A stretch of 64,000 nucleotides of DNA from Pollutimonas sp036675275 (lineage in GTDB: Bacteria > Pseudomonadota > Gammaproteobacteria > Burkholderiales > Burkholderiaceae_B): contig JAKFFG010000083.1 of NCBI GenBank assembly GCA_036675275.1, forward strand, positions 1 through 64,000, written 5' to 3'. Positions 33,984-42,751 of this stretch are shown in pieces. A model generated the notes under the pieces. It was not told the origin of the DNA and made no database searches. It saw only the letters and a program-made list of their open reading frames with translations. A program made the position numbers and the translations under genes. Within the stretch, counting starts at the first letter, position 1. Every line of letters starts with the position of its first letter.

Positions 33984-34454
33984 CTAATCGGTTTTGCGAT
34001 CCAGCAAGGTATGCAACGCCAGGCCGATTCCAAACGCGGCATAGACGACAAGAAGTGATTTTTTGCTCAGCTTGTGCTCGAAGCCGGGAGTAAGGCGCTC
34101 GGGTGTGCATTGCATATCCACTATGCATGCAACGCCTGCAACTGTGGCCGCACAGGCTAGGGCCTGCGGCTTGGTCGGAGCAGTTCCGTGCCGGAACGCC
34201 AGCCTTTCATATGCTGTCGCCCAGAATATTGAAGCAAGATGATGGATCATATAGCCGGTAAGGCTATAGCGCAGCGATGCTTTATGCTGGACCAGAGCCT
34301 TGTCTTTCCACAGCCAATGGCTCACCGCATTCACCGGCGCGATGGCGCTGCTGCTGTCGCGTGCGCCCCGCTGCAGCAAGGCCGCGCTGGAAGCCAGACT
34401 CGCATACGAACCGGACACCACGGCCCGCCTTAAAAGCCTTACGAATGATTTCAT
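33984..34454 (-). CDS. Hypothetical membrane protein
   Basis: I do not recognise this 156-residue protein. It has three or four hydrophobic segments (about residues 10-30, 65-82, 92-112 and 130-148), the last near the C-terminus, and a few conserved-looking spots: NAVSHWLWKD, YMIHHLASIFWA and PERLTPGFEHKLS. The HW and HH pairs hint at a metal or haem-binding membrane protein, though that is a guess. The gene is divergent from the SDR-DoxX fusion, and codon use matches the neighbourhood. Confidence 0.75.
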   Translation of the reverse strand: MKSFVRLLRRAVVSGSYASLASSAALLQRGARDSSSAIAPVNAVSHWLWKDKALVQHKASLRYSLTGYMIHHLASIFWATAYERLAFRHGTAPTKPQALACAATVAGVACIVDMQCTPERLTPGFEHKLSKKSLLVVYAAFGIGLALHTLLDRKTD

Positions 34455-34545
34455 CTTGGACTCCTTTCCGGGAACGCTACACCCTAGAATAGCAATTTGC
34501 GGACCCCTCCAGCAGGGAGGTGTTCAACGCGCATAACGAGGCCAC

Positions 34546-35838
34546 ATGAAAATATTGCTCACTGGCGCCTCCGGGTTCATCGGGCGGAATCTGGTCACTA
34601 CTCTCCTGCATGCGGGCCACACACTGGTTTGCGCGGTCCGTAAGCCACCGAACACGTCGTCCCACGAGCGCGTCTCTTATGTCGGCATAGACTTCAACAA
34701 AGCCGTGTCGCCGGCGGCCTGGACGCCGGCACTTGACGGCGTAGACGTCGTGATTAACGCGGTCGGCATTCTGCGTGAAGCACCGGGTCAAACCTTCGAC
34801 GTCATCCATAGAGCCGCACCCACGGCATTGTTCGCGGCCGCAGCCGAGGCCGGTGTAAGGCATGTCGTGCAGATGTCCGCCTTGGGCGCCGACGAAAACG
34901 CGCGCAGCGGCTACCATTTGAGCAAGAAGGCGGCGGATGAGTTCTTGCTGAGGCTGCCGGTACGCGCCAGCATCGTCCAGCCTTCCCTCGTATACGGCCC
35001 CGGAGGCGCAAGTGCCGCCTTGTTCGAATTGTTCTCCAGCCTTCCTGTCACTATGCTGCCGGGTGGCGGACGGCAAATGGTTCAGCCTGTGCACATCGAT
35101 GACCTGGTCCTGGCCATTCAGGCACTGATCGAATCCACGCAGGGTGATTCGGGCACTATTGCCATGGTAGGCCCGACGGCGATCACGCTGCGGGATTTCT
35201 ACAGCAGCTTGCGCAAAGGCATGGGAATTTCGCGTCCTCCGCGATTCCTGCCGGTCCCCATGCCGCTCATGCGTTTCATCGCTCGCGCAGGAAGCCGGCT
35301 GCCGGGCGGCTTTCTGGATAGCGACACACTGGCCATGCTGGAACGAGGCAACACGGCGCCTCCCGACGCCATCCGTGCGTTGCTGGGCCGGGCGCCGCGG
35401 GGAGTACAGCAATTCGTGCCCCCCGCCTACGCCCGCGCAGCCGGGATGCAGGCAAAAATGCGGTGGCTCCTGCCAATATTGCGCATAAGCATCGGTCTGG
35501 TCTGGCTGGTAACCGGCATCGTGTCTTTAGGCATATATCCGGTCGAGTCGAGCTACGCGCTCCTGGCGCGAACCGGCACGCCCGAGAATTTGATGCCCCT
35601 GTTTCTGTATGGCGCCGCAGCGCTTGATATCGCACTGGGCATACTGACACTGCTGCCCAGGCGGTCGCGTTGGCTATGGGCCGGTCAGGCCGCCCTGGTG
35701 CTCGGCTACACGATCATCATTTCCTGGAAAATACCGGAGTTCTGGCTGCATCCCTACGGACCCATCCTGAAGAACCTGCCCTTCCTGGCAGGCTTGTGGA
35801 TACTCTACGAATTGGAAGAACGCTCATGGAATACATGA
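34546..35838 (+). CDS. SDR/NmrA-like epimerase fused to a DoxX-like membrane domain
   Basis: This 430-residue protein joins an NAD(P)-binding extended-SDR domain (about 1-290; TGASGFIG at residues 6-13, then YHLSKKAAD as the YxxxK site) to a four-helix DoxX-like membrane domain (about 300-425). The first part resembles atypical SDRs such as YbjT and NDUFA9-type proteins. The fusion should tether the NAD(P)-dependent domain to the inner membrane. The next gene, a DUF2269 membrane protein, overlaps it by 13 bases, so the two are translationally coupled and probably function together. The reaction is unknown. Confidence 0.92.
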   Translation: MKILLTGASGFIGRNLVTTLLHAGHTLVCAVRKPPNTSSHERVSYVGIDFNKAVSPAAWTPALDGVDVVINAVGILREAPGQTFDVIHRAAPTALFAAAAEAGVRHVVQMSALGADENARSGYHLSKKAADEFLLRLPVRASIVQPSLVYGPGGASAALFELFSSLPVTMLPGGGRQMVQPVHIDDLVLAIQALIESTQGDSGTIAMVGPTAITLRDFYSSLRKGMGISRPPRFLPVPMPLMRFIARAGSRLPGGFLDSDTLAMLERGNTAPPDAIRALLGRAPRGVQQFVPPAYARAAGMQAKMRWLLPILRISIGLVWLVTGIVSLGIYPVESSYALLARTGTPENLMPLFLYGAAALDIALGILTLLPRRSRWLWAGQAALVLGYTIIISWKIPEFWLHPYGPILKNLPFLAGLWILYELEERSWNT

Positions 35839-36296
35839 TCGTGAAATGGCTGCATGTGCTGACATCCACCTTGCTGTTCGGCACGGGAATAGGCAGCGCC
35901 TTCTACTTGCTGATGACCACCCTTACCCGCGATCCCCGCGCTGTCGCCGTTGTTGCGCGCATCGTCGTCATTGCGGATTGGCTGTTCACTGCAACCACTG
36001 TCGTGGCCCAGCCGCTGACCGGCTACTGGCTGGTAAAACTGGCCGGCTTCCCATGGACGGCTGGCTGGCTCAAATGGTCTATTGTTTTATATATCATTGC
36101 GGTAGCGTGCTGGTTGCCCGTGGTCGGAATACAAATAAAGCTGCGCAATCTTGCACAGGCCGCTGTGCAGTCTGGCACCGCCCTGCCTGCCGCGTACTGG
36201 CACTACTTCCGGATGTGGGTGGCGCTTGGCATACCGGCCTTTTTTGCCTTCGTGGCAGTGTTCTACCTTATGGTCGCCAAGCCAGCCGCCTTCTGA
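35826..36296 (+). CDS. DUF2269 membrane protein
   Basis: This 156-residue integral membrane protein has four predicted helices and the DUF2269 pattern: KWLHVLTSTLLFGTGIGSAF, VARIVVIADWLFT, PLTGYWLVK and PAYWHYFRMWVALGIPAFFAF. The start at 35826 lies inside the end of the SDR-DoxX fusion gene and has GAAGAA upstream. Its conserved coupling to that fusion suggests a membrane partner. Several histidines facing the helices could coordinate haem or metal, but nothing is established. Confidence 0.92.
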   Translation: MEYMIVKWLHVLTSTLLFGTGIGSAFYLLMTTLTRDPRAVAVVARIVVIADWLFTATTVVAQPLTGYWLVKLAGFPWTAGWLKWSIVLYIIAVACWLPVVGIQIKLRNLAQAAVQSGTALPAAYWHYFRMWVALGIPAFFAFVAVFYLMVAKPAAF

Positions 36297-36341
36297 CATG
36301 GCTGGGCGCCGCCGTCAGAAGGCCCAATGAGCTGGCAGTGA

Positions 36342-36941
36342 TCAATCTGCGCCCGTCCGTATCACTTTATCCACCGGAAAACCTAAGGTCCGCGCATGGT
36401 CCAGCAGCGCGGTGACCCTGGATGCATCGGCGTTTTTATTGCGACTCAATACCCAGAGATACTCGCGGTCGGGCGTGCCCACGAGCGCGTATTCATAGTC
36501 TCCCTCCAGCCGAATTATCCAGTAGTCGCCCCAAACTGGCGGCAACCACGACAGCCAGCCTGGCGCGAAGCGCACTTCAAGCCGCGCAGGATCGGCATCT
36601 GCGCCATCGCCGGCAAGCTGGCCCATGCCTTCGGCCATTTTTGTACCGCCGTCCGAATTGCGGCATTGGTTGATGACCCGGATCTTGCCATCTGGCAGCA
36701 AGGTGTACTCCGCCTGTACATCGCCAGCGCATGATTTCTGGAACCGGTTGGGCAATCTTGCCTGCTCATGCCAAATACCGGCATAGCGTTCGAGATCGAC
36801 ATTTTCCTGTGTCGGAAGAGTCGGATGATTTTTTGCGGTGTTGCTTGCACAGGCGGTTAAGGCGGCAACGCCGACGACGGCGGCAATCAGCAATGGCCAT
36901 GGCTTGCGAGTTGAAACACGAGAAATCCGATTCTGGGTCAT
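36342..36941 (-). CDS. Lipocalin-family lipoprotein (Blc-type)
   Basis: This 199-residue protein has a lipoprotein signal peptide with lipobox LTAC and acylated C31. The lipocalin fold is recognised by DLERYAGIWHEQARLPNRF (the GxW strand), VINQCRNSDGG and the C-terminal YLWVLSRNKN. It is an outer-membrane lipid-binding lipocalin like E. coli Blc. The ATG at 36941 follows GGAGCTACC; the much longer upstream frame is not credible. It is divergent from the TAXI TRAP receptor gene. Confidence 0.93.
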   Translation of the reverse strand: MTQNRISRVSTRKPWPLLIAAVVGVAALTACASNTAKNHPTLPTQENVDLERYAGIWHEQARLPNRFQKSCAGDVQAEYTLLPDGKIRVINQCRNSDGGTKMAEGMGQLAGDGADADPARLEVRFAPGWLSWLPPVWGDYWIIRLEGDYEYALVGTPDREYLWVLSRNKNADASRVTALLDHARTLGFPVDKVIRTGAD

Positions 36942-37194
36942 AGGTAGCTCCTTGGCAAAAAAAACAGCAACCAGTGTGCCATTCAACGTTTGCCGGTCCG
37001 GCTGGCGGCAATGACCGCGTGCGGACGCAATGGGCACGGCACCGCACTCATCCGCCCCCCGTAAACGCCAATTGACGTATGCAGCCTTGCAGGTTAAACC
37101 CTGAAAAGGCATATCGCCTGTACCGGATCGCCTATATAAAAATGTGTTGCCCATAACGGCGCAATAACGACTAAATCCTTCGCAGGAGACAAAT

Positions 37195-38157
37195 ATGAAA
37201 ATCTCAGTAAAGCAGTTGGCATTGATGATGTGCTTTCCACTGGCGGCATTGCAGCCCGTCATGGCGGAAAATATTTCCATCGCTACTGGCGGCACGGGTG
37301 GCGTCTATTATCCGATCGGCGGGGGGATTGCCTCGATGCTTTCCAAGAAAGTGCCGGGCATGGAAGCAACAGCAGAAGTAACCGGCGGGTCGGTCGACAA
37401 CCTCAAGCTTATCGACGGCGACGCGTCATACATCGGACTCAGCATGTCCGATGCGGCACAAGATGCCTACAAGGGGGAAAACAAGTTCAAGGGGAATAAA
37501 GTCCCTCTTCGCACCTTGATGATTCTGTATCCCAACCGCATGCATGTGGTAACCGTCGAGGGTCGCGGCATCAACAGCTTTGCCGACCTCAAAGGCAAGC
37601 ATATTTCAACAGGCGCCCCTGGCAGCGCCACCGAAGTCATGGCGTTCCGGCAATTGGAGGCAGCCGGCCTGGATAAAGACAAGGATGTCGAACGCGAACG
37701 CCTCAGCGTGGCCGAGTCGGTCAATGGCGTAAAAGACAATAAGATCGACGCCTTCTTCTGGGTAGGCGGCTTGCCGACCGCAGCGGTCACAGATCTGGCC
37801 AACACACCCGGCACAGAAATCAAGTTCATCGACAATGCCGACCTGGTCCCCGCCATGAACAAGAAGTACGGCAATTTGTACATCCAGGACGTAATCCCCA
37901 AGACCACTTATCGCGGCATGGACGCCGACAACAAGCAGGCTACGGTCATGAACATCCTGGTAGCCAGCGAAAAAATGGACGACAAGACCGCTTACAACAT
38001 CGTCAAGACTATCTTCGAAAGCCGGGACGACCTTATTGCGGTGCATAAAGACACCGCCGAGTTCAAGCTCGAGAATCAAAAAGCCGATGCGTCACCCATC
38101 CCGTTCCACCCCGGTGCGATCAAATACTTTGAAGAGCGCGGCGTCAAACTCAATTAA
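37195..38157 (+). CDS. TAXI-family TRAP transporter substrate-binding protein
   Basis: This 320-residue periplasmic receptor has a signal peptide of about 24 residues. The TAXI signature TGGTGGVYYPIGGGIA follows it, and VDNLKLIDG, LKGKHISTGAPGSATEVMA and VGGLPTAAVTDLA are typical. It delivers an unidentified organic acid to the fused DctQM permease encoded 164 bases downstream. AGGAG lies at the expected position. A strong inverted repeat separates the two genes. Confidence 0.94.
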   Translation: MKISVKQLALMMCFPLAALQPVMAENISIATGGTGGVYYPIGGGIASMLSKKVPGMEATAEVTGGSVDNLKLIDGDASYIGLSMSDAAQDAYKGENKFKGNKVPLRTLMILYPNRMHVVTVEGRGINSFADLKGKHISTGAPGSATEVMAFRQLEAAGLDKDKDVERERLSVAESVNGVKDNKIDAFFWVGGLPTAAVTDLANTPGTEIKFIDNADLVPAMNKKYGNLYIQDVIPKTTYRGMDADNKQATVMNILVASEKMDDKTAYNIVKTIFESRDDLIAVHKDTAEFKLENQKADASPIPFHPGAIKYFEERGVKLN

Positions 38158-38172
38158 TGGCAAGACCCTGCC

Positions 38173-38232
38173 CTAGTGTGCTGTTTGGCTAATCCGAATT
38201 TGAATGCACAAACTAACCAAACAGCACACTAG
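38173..38232. repeat. 60-bp element with 16-bp perfect inverted arms inside the TAXI operon
   Basis: CTAGTGTGCTGTTTGG (38173-38188) is exactly repeated in inverse at 38217-38232, with a 28-base loop. The ends are CTAG, so the element could be flanked by TA duplications, as left by IS630/mariner-type small elements (MITEs). Alternatively it is an RNA hairpin that attenuates transcription between the receptor and permease; a run of six Ts begins 18 bases after the second arm. Confidence 0.8.
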
Positions 38233-38321
38233 CTGGTTGACCGGCGGGGTTTTTTGTTTGTCCCGTCCACGTCGGACGGCAACGGCGCATAGACGCCGAA
38301 CCACACCTATGAGACTCCACC

Positions 38322-40370
38322 ATGAGCGATATTGCAGAATCTGGACGAGACGCGGCAGTAAGCAAGGAAGCCCTGCTCAAGGCCGAACAATACATCGAAG
38401 AAGAAGAAGGAGCGGCCAACCATCTGAGCGGCTGGCTGGGCATATTCCTGTCGACCGTGGCCGTAGTGATGTCGCTCTTCCATATGTTTGCCGCGTACGC
38501 GATCGTACCGACCCAAACCTTGCGTCCCGTACACGTCGGTTTTGTTCTGTTCCTGTCGTTTCTGCTGTTTCCCGCAAGCAGGCGTTTCCGGCATCGCATC
38601 ATGTGGTGGGATTGGCTGATATCGCTGCTCTCGATTGCCATCGTCGTGTATCTGGTGATGGGGGGTGACGAATTCACCGATCGCAACACCATGCCCAATG
38701 CGTGGGACATTGTTTTCGGAGTGACGCTGATTCTGCTGGTGCTTGAGGCCATGCGACGCACCATAGGATGGATCCTGCCCGTCATTTCCATCTGTTTTCT
38801 GCTTTACGCCTTTTTTGGGCCTTATCTTCCAGCTCCCTGGACGCACAAGGGCTACGATATCGGACGCGTCGTAGGTTTCATGTACATGACGCTGGAAGGC
38901 ATATACGGCGTCGCTGTCGACGTATCTTCGTCCCTGATCATTCTTTTCACCATATTCGGCGCATTCCTGCAGTTTTCGGGCGCCGGAAAGTTCTATATTG
39001 ACTTCTCCTTCTCGGCCATGGGCGGCAAGCCGGCCGGCGCCGGGCGCACCGTCGTGCTGTCGTCCTTTCTGCTGGGCGGGCCGTCTGGGTCCGGCGTGGC
39101 CACCACCGTTACGCTGGGCACAGTGGCCTGGCCCATGCTGGCCAAAGTCGGATACGACCGTAACGCGGCCGGCGGGCTGCTGGCCGCCGGCGGCCTGGGA
39201 GCCATCATTTCTCCGCCGGTCATGGGTGCGGCAGCGTTCATCATTGCCGAGTTCCTGAAGATATCCTACCTGGATGTCCTGCTGATGGCGGCCATTCCAA
39301 CAACCCTGTTCTATCTGGCACTTTTCCTCATGGTGGAAATCGACGTGCGCAAGTACGGGATGGGCCGGACCATATTCAAAAAGGTCGACACCGTATGGAA
39401 TCTGACACGGCATTACTGGTTCCATTTCCTGTCGCTGGTTTCCATCATCGCTTTCATGATGTTGGGCTTCTCGCCGGTGCTGTCGGTGTTCTGGGCCACC
39501 ATCGTGTCCTTCCTGACCAGCTTCCTGCGCCGCGACACGGCCATGATTTCGTATGACTTGTTTCAAGGCAAAGGGTCGGTCTCAAAGCATATATTCCAGT
39601 CGCCGCTGATCCAGGCGTTAAGGGCCGGCTCCGTGGGCATGCTGGGCGTAGGCGCCACCTGCGCGGGCGCCGGCATTATCGTGGGCGTGGTCACTTTGAC
39701 TGGTCTTGGCCTGAAATTCAGCGGCATTGTCATCGACTATGCCGGGGGTTCATTGCTGCTCACGGCCATCTACACCGCGCTGGTGGTTTGGGTCATAGGC
39801 CTTGCCGTGCCCGTGACCGCTTCCTACATCATCTGCGCCGTCATTACCGCGCCCGCGCTCATCAAACTGGGTGTTCCCGACTTTGCGGCGCACATGTTTA
39901 TTTTCTACTATGCCGTGCTGTCGGAAGTGTCTCCGCCGACGGCTTTATCGCCGTTTGCAGCGTCGGCCATTACCGGGGGCGATCCATACAAGACAACCAT
40001 GCAATGCTGGAAATACACCATACCCGCTTTCCTGGTCCCATTCATATTCGTACTGGACCCCAGCGGCCAGGGACTGCTGCTCATGGGATCGACCAAGGCA
40101 CTGGCCGCAGCGAACCCTTGGGACATCGCGCAAGTGGTCATCACCGCAGCCGCGGGCATTTTCGCGTTGGCCGTAGGCTTCCAGGGATGGTTGCTGGTGC
40201 GTGTCATCGCCGCCGAACGAGTGCTTCTGATTGTGGCAGGGTTCGCACTGGTCTATCCCGGCCCTGTGTCCAACCTGACAGGGTTGGTCTTGATCATCAT
40301 TGCACTGGCTTCGCACGGATGGCGCGGTCGCAAACACAGGACTCTGCACGGTGAAGGAGCCAACACCTGA
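38322..40370 (+). CDS. TRAP transporter fused permease (DctQM, TAXI type)
   Basis: This 682-residue integral membrane protein fuses the DctQ-like (about 40-180) and DctM-like (about 190-670) permease parts of TAXI TRAP systems. Characteristic segments are VDVSSSLIILFTIFG, FLLGGPSGSGVATTVT, GAIISPPVMGAAAF and VLSEVSPPTALSPFAASAI. It works with the TAXI receptor encoded upstream. A hairpin-forming element lies in the 164-base gap between them, which may set receptor-to-permease stoichiometry. Confidence 0.95.
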   Translation: MSDIAESGRDAAVSKEALLKAEQYIEEEEGAANHLSGWLGIFLSTVAVVMSLFHMFAAYAIVPTQTLRPVHVGFVLFLSFLLFPASRRFRHRIMWWDWLISLLSIAIVVYLVMGGDEFTDRNTMPNAWDIVFGVTLILLVLEAMRRTIGWILPVISICFLLYAFFGPYLPAPWTHKGYDIGRVVGFMYMTLEGIYGVAVDVSSSLIILFTIFGAFLQFSGAGKFYIDFSFSAMGGKPAGAGRTVVLSSFLLGGPSGSGVATTVTLGTVAWPMLAKVGYDRNAAGGLLAAGGLGAIISPPVMGAAAFIIAEFLKISYLDVLLMAAIPTTLFYLALFLMVEIDVRKYGMGRTIFKKVDTVWNLTRHYWFHFLSLVSIIAFMMLGFSPVLSVFWATIVSFLTSFLRRDTAMISYDLFQGKGSVSKHIFQSPLIQALRAGSVGMLGVGATCAGAGIIVGVVTLTGLGLKFSGIVIDYAGGSLLLTAIYTALVVWVIGLAVPVTASYIICAVITAPALIKLGVPDFAAHMFIFYYAVLSEVSPPTALSPFAASAITGGDPYKTTMQCWKYTIPAFLVPFIFVLDPSGQGLLLMGSTKALAAANPWDIAQVVITAAAGIFALAVGFQGWLLVRVIAAERVLLIVAGFALVYPGPVSNLTGLVLIIIALASHGWRGRKHRTLHGEGANT

Positions 40371-40425
40371 TATCCGTTGAGCGTCCAAGTTACACTGGTC
40401 TTCTTTACTCATCGGTAGGCTATGC

Positions 40426-41052
40426 ATGCCGTCTCCATTTCGGTCCGCCTCATTGCATCATCACCGTAGGCCTGGAGCGCGCCGGGTGGCTCAAACGCCA
40501 CCCGCCCAACCTCGCTTGCTGATGCTCAACAAGCCCTTCGGCGTGTTGACGCAATTCAACGACGAAGCCGGCCGCGCTACGCTCAAGGATTTCGTGAACA
40601 TCCCCGGCGTCTATCCCGCCGGGCGCCTGGACCGCGACAGCGAAGGTTTGTTGCTGCTCACTAACGACGGGCGCTTGCAGGCACGCATCACCGACCCGAA
40701 AAGCAAAATTGCCAAAACCTATTGGGTGCAGGTAGAGGGAGAGCCTGACGCGCAGCAACTGCAAAGCTTGCGGGACGGCGTGGAACTGAATGACGGGCTG
40801 ACCCTGCCGGCGCGGGCGCGCTTGATGGAAACGCCATCATTATGGGAGCGGGACCCACCTGTTCGCTTTCGCAAGCACATTCCCACCACATGGCTGGAAC
40901 TGACCATACACGAAGGCCGCAACCGCCAGGTGCGCCGCATGACGGCCGCCGTGAATTTGCCTACCCTGCGTCTGATACGAGTACAGGTCGGCCCGTGGAG
41001 CCTGGATGGCCTATTGCCAGGCGAGTGGCGCAAACTCCCGGCCTCCATCTAA
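40426..41052 (+). CDS. rluE: 23S rRNA pseudouridine synthase RluE
   Basis: This 208-residue RsuA-family enzyme lacks an S4 domain, as RluE does. The catalytic segment is GRLDRDSEGLLLLTNDG, with NKPFGVLTQF near the start and EGRNRQVRRM near the end. It isomerises U2457 of 23S rRNA by family homology. Two ATGs lie three bases apart; I use 40426. It is convergent with the DUF6644 gene with a ten-base gap. Confidence 0.92.
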   Translation: MPSPFRSASLHHHRRPGARRVAQTPPAQPRLLMLNKPFGVLTQFNDEAGRATLKDFVNIPGVYPAGRLDRDSEGLLLLTNDGRLQARITDPKSKIAKTYWVQVEGEPDAQQLQSLRDGVELNDGLTLPARARLMETPSLWERDPPVRFRKHIPTTWLELTIHEGRNRQVRRMTAAVNLPTLRLIRVQVGPWSLDGLLPGEWRKLPASI

Positions 41053-41062
41053 GGCTGCCCTT

Positions 41063-41527
41063 CTACAAAAAGCCTATCCATCTGCCCGCCAGCACGGCCC
41101 CGAGCCAGATAAGCAACGATGCGACGGCATGCGCTCGTGCCGCCAGCGGTACGGGGGCGCCCGACAACGCCTTCGGCCAGGACCGGCCCGCATGCAGCCA
41201 CAAGGCATTCAATATGCCAATGCCGACAATGCCAAGCTTAATCAAAAACGCCGGATTGGCCGCATATTCGAGAGGCTTCACCGAAAACAGCCAGAACCCG
41301 GTCAACACGGCCAGCGCCAGCCCGCCGGCAGCCATCCGCGACAAGAAAGGGGCTACCACCGCAACTGGCACAGTACGGAATGCGCCCAGCATGCGCAGAT
41401 CCAGGGATACGATCGCACCGACCAGCAGACCCAGGCAGGCGATGTGCGCAGCATTCACGACGAGATAGAAGGTGCCTGACCGCTGCAGCAGCAAGGCGTG
41501 CGGAGCGCCCTCGAGCCATTCCAGCAT
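41063..41527 (-). CDS. DUF6644 family membrane protein
   Basis: This 154-residue protein has about four hydrophobic segments and resembles the DUF6644 family. Recognisable elements are YLVVNAAHIACLGLLVGAIVSLDLRMLG, GFWLFSVKPLEY and the HAVASLLIW segment. The His residues inside helices suggest a haem-binding cytochrome-like fold, which is inference. The ATG at 41527 follows the DUF6152 stop by five bases, so the pair is one operon. The long open frame extending upstream is an artefact of the DUF6152 gene. Confidence 0.85.
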   Translation of the reverse strand: MLEWLEGAPHALLLQRSGTFYLVVNAAHIACLGLLVGAIVSLDLRMLGAFRTVPVAVVAPFLSRMAAGGLALAVLTGFWLFSVKPLEYAANPAFLIKLGIVGIGILNALWLHAGRSWPKALSGAPVPLAARAHAVASLLIWLGAVLAGRWIGFL

Positions 41528-41532
41528 GGTTC

Positions 41533-41907
41533 TCAGTGCGGCTTCTGGATGCGGTCGGGATAAATATCGTAGGTCTTGTCGCCGACCGTGATCTGCACCG
41601 CTTTCATCCGCTTTTCGCTGTGGTCTTTCGCGCGATTCCCCGTTACAGCGATACGGTCGCCGACCTTGGCCGAACCCTCGACGAAGCCGGACGATCGTGT
41701 TTGATTGGGGTTGCCCAGTTCTACGCGCCAGACGCCCGCATCGGCAGTTTCGACGTCGAGTCGAGGATGCGGCGGCGCAATTTGCACCGCCTTGATAACG
41801 CCGGTCAGGTGAGTCTGCTCTTCGTCGGCCCAGTTCCAGCCGTGATGCGCCGAGGCGCTGCCCATGGCCAGGCATAGCGCCATTCCCGATAAAAACCGAT
41901 AAGACAT
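41533..41907 (-). CDS. DUF6152 family exported protein
   Basis: This 124-residue protein has a signal peptide (about 1-20, cut after SASA) and a mature N-terminus beginning HHGWNWAD. The small beta-barrel-like domain includes GVIKAVQIAPPHPRLDVET, WRVELGNP and a GDRIAVTG segment resembling an OB-type fold. The N-terminal HH could bind copper, but there is no direct support. It is paired with DUF6644 downstream, a pairing I recall from other proteobacteria. Confidence 0.87.
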   Translation of the reverse strand: MSYRFLSGMALCLAMGSASAHHGWNWADEEQTHLTGVIKAVQIAPPHPRLDVETADAGVWRVELGNPNQTRSSGFVEGSAKVGDRIAVTGNRAKDHSEKRMKAVQITVGDKTYDIYPDRIQKPH

Positions 41908-41926
41908 GTTCACACTCCTTTTGCGG

Positions 41927-42622
41927 TCAAGCGCCTTGTCCGTCTTTGCGCAGCATGTCCAGCAAAGCTTCCGCGGCGGCGCCGGACGATGCGGGATTCT
42001 GGCCCGTGACAAGCAGGCCATCCACGACTACATGTGATTGCCAGTCAGCACCCTTGGAGTAGTTGGCCCCGCTGGCCTTCAACATATCTTCGACCAGAAA
42101 AGGCACGACCTTGGTCAGGCCTACCGCCTCTTCTTCCGTATTGGTGAAGCCGGTCACGTTTTTTCCTTGAACCAGAGCGCTGCCGTTGGGCGTTTTTACA
42201 TGCCGCAGCACGCCGGGTCCATGGCAAACCGCTGCCACGGGCTTGCCTGCGGCAAACGCCGACTGGATGACGCCGATGGAAAAGGCATTCTCGGCCAAAT
42301 CCCACAAGGGTCCGTGCCCTCCCGGGTAGAACACGGCGTCGTAATCCGAGGCGGCAATGCCCGACAGCTTGGCGGTATTTGCCAAGGCGGCCTGGGCTTC
42401 GGGATCGGACTTGAAACGGCGAGTGGAGTCGGTTTGCGCGCCCGGTTCGTCGCTTGATGGGTCTATCGGAGGCTGTCCACCCAACGGGGACGCCAGCGTG
42501 ATATCGGCGCCGGCATCCTTGAATACGTAATAAGGTGTTGAGAATTCTTCTAGCCAGAAGCCAGTCTGGCGGCCGGTAGCCCCCAGCTTGACATGCGAAG
42601 TAAGCACCATCAGTATCTTCAT
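41927..42622 (-). CDS. DJ-1/PfpI family protein (type 1 glutamine amidotransferase-like)
   Basis: This 231-residue cytosolic protein of the DJ-1/PfpI superfamily has the nucleophile elbow AVCHGPG and upstream ASPLGGQPPIDP and YPGGHGPLWDL elements, like the Hsp31/YDR533C-type glyoxalase III or deglycase group. Such proteins act in carbonyl stress defence. It lies upstream of the DUF6152-DUF6644 pair on the same strand, and msrA is divergent, so a stress-related neighbourhood is plausible. Confidence 0.92.
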   Translation of the reverse strand: MKILMVLTSHVKLGATGRQTGFWLEEFSTPYYVFKDAGADITLASPLGGQPPIDPSSDEPGAQTDSTRRFKSDPEAQAALANTAKLSGIAASDYDAVFYPGGHGPLWDLAENAFSIGVIQSAFAAGKPVAAVCHGPGVLRHVKTPNGSALVQGKNVTGFTNTEEEAVGLTKVVPFLVEDMLKASGANYSKGADWQSHVVVDGLLVTGQNPASSGAAAEALLDMLRKDGQGA

Positions 42623-42751
42623 GTTGAGCTCCTGAATACTGCCTGGATTATCGTCGGATCACATTTGCATCATAGACCCAAAATAGCCGGAATCATATTG
42701 AGCGGCGGTCCGGCGTTACACTGTCCAGATTGCCAAACCAGGAGTGAAGAC

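Noticed and set aside
38307..39566. 419-residue antisense frame opposite the TRAP fused permease
   Set aside because: It is rich in His, Gln and Arg, as expected for the complement of a hydrophobic membrane-protein gene, and has no family resemblance.
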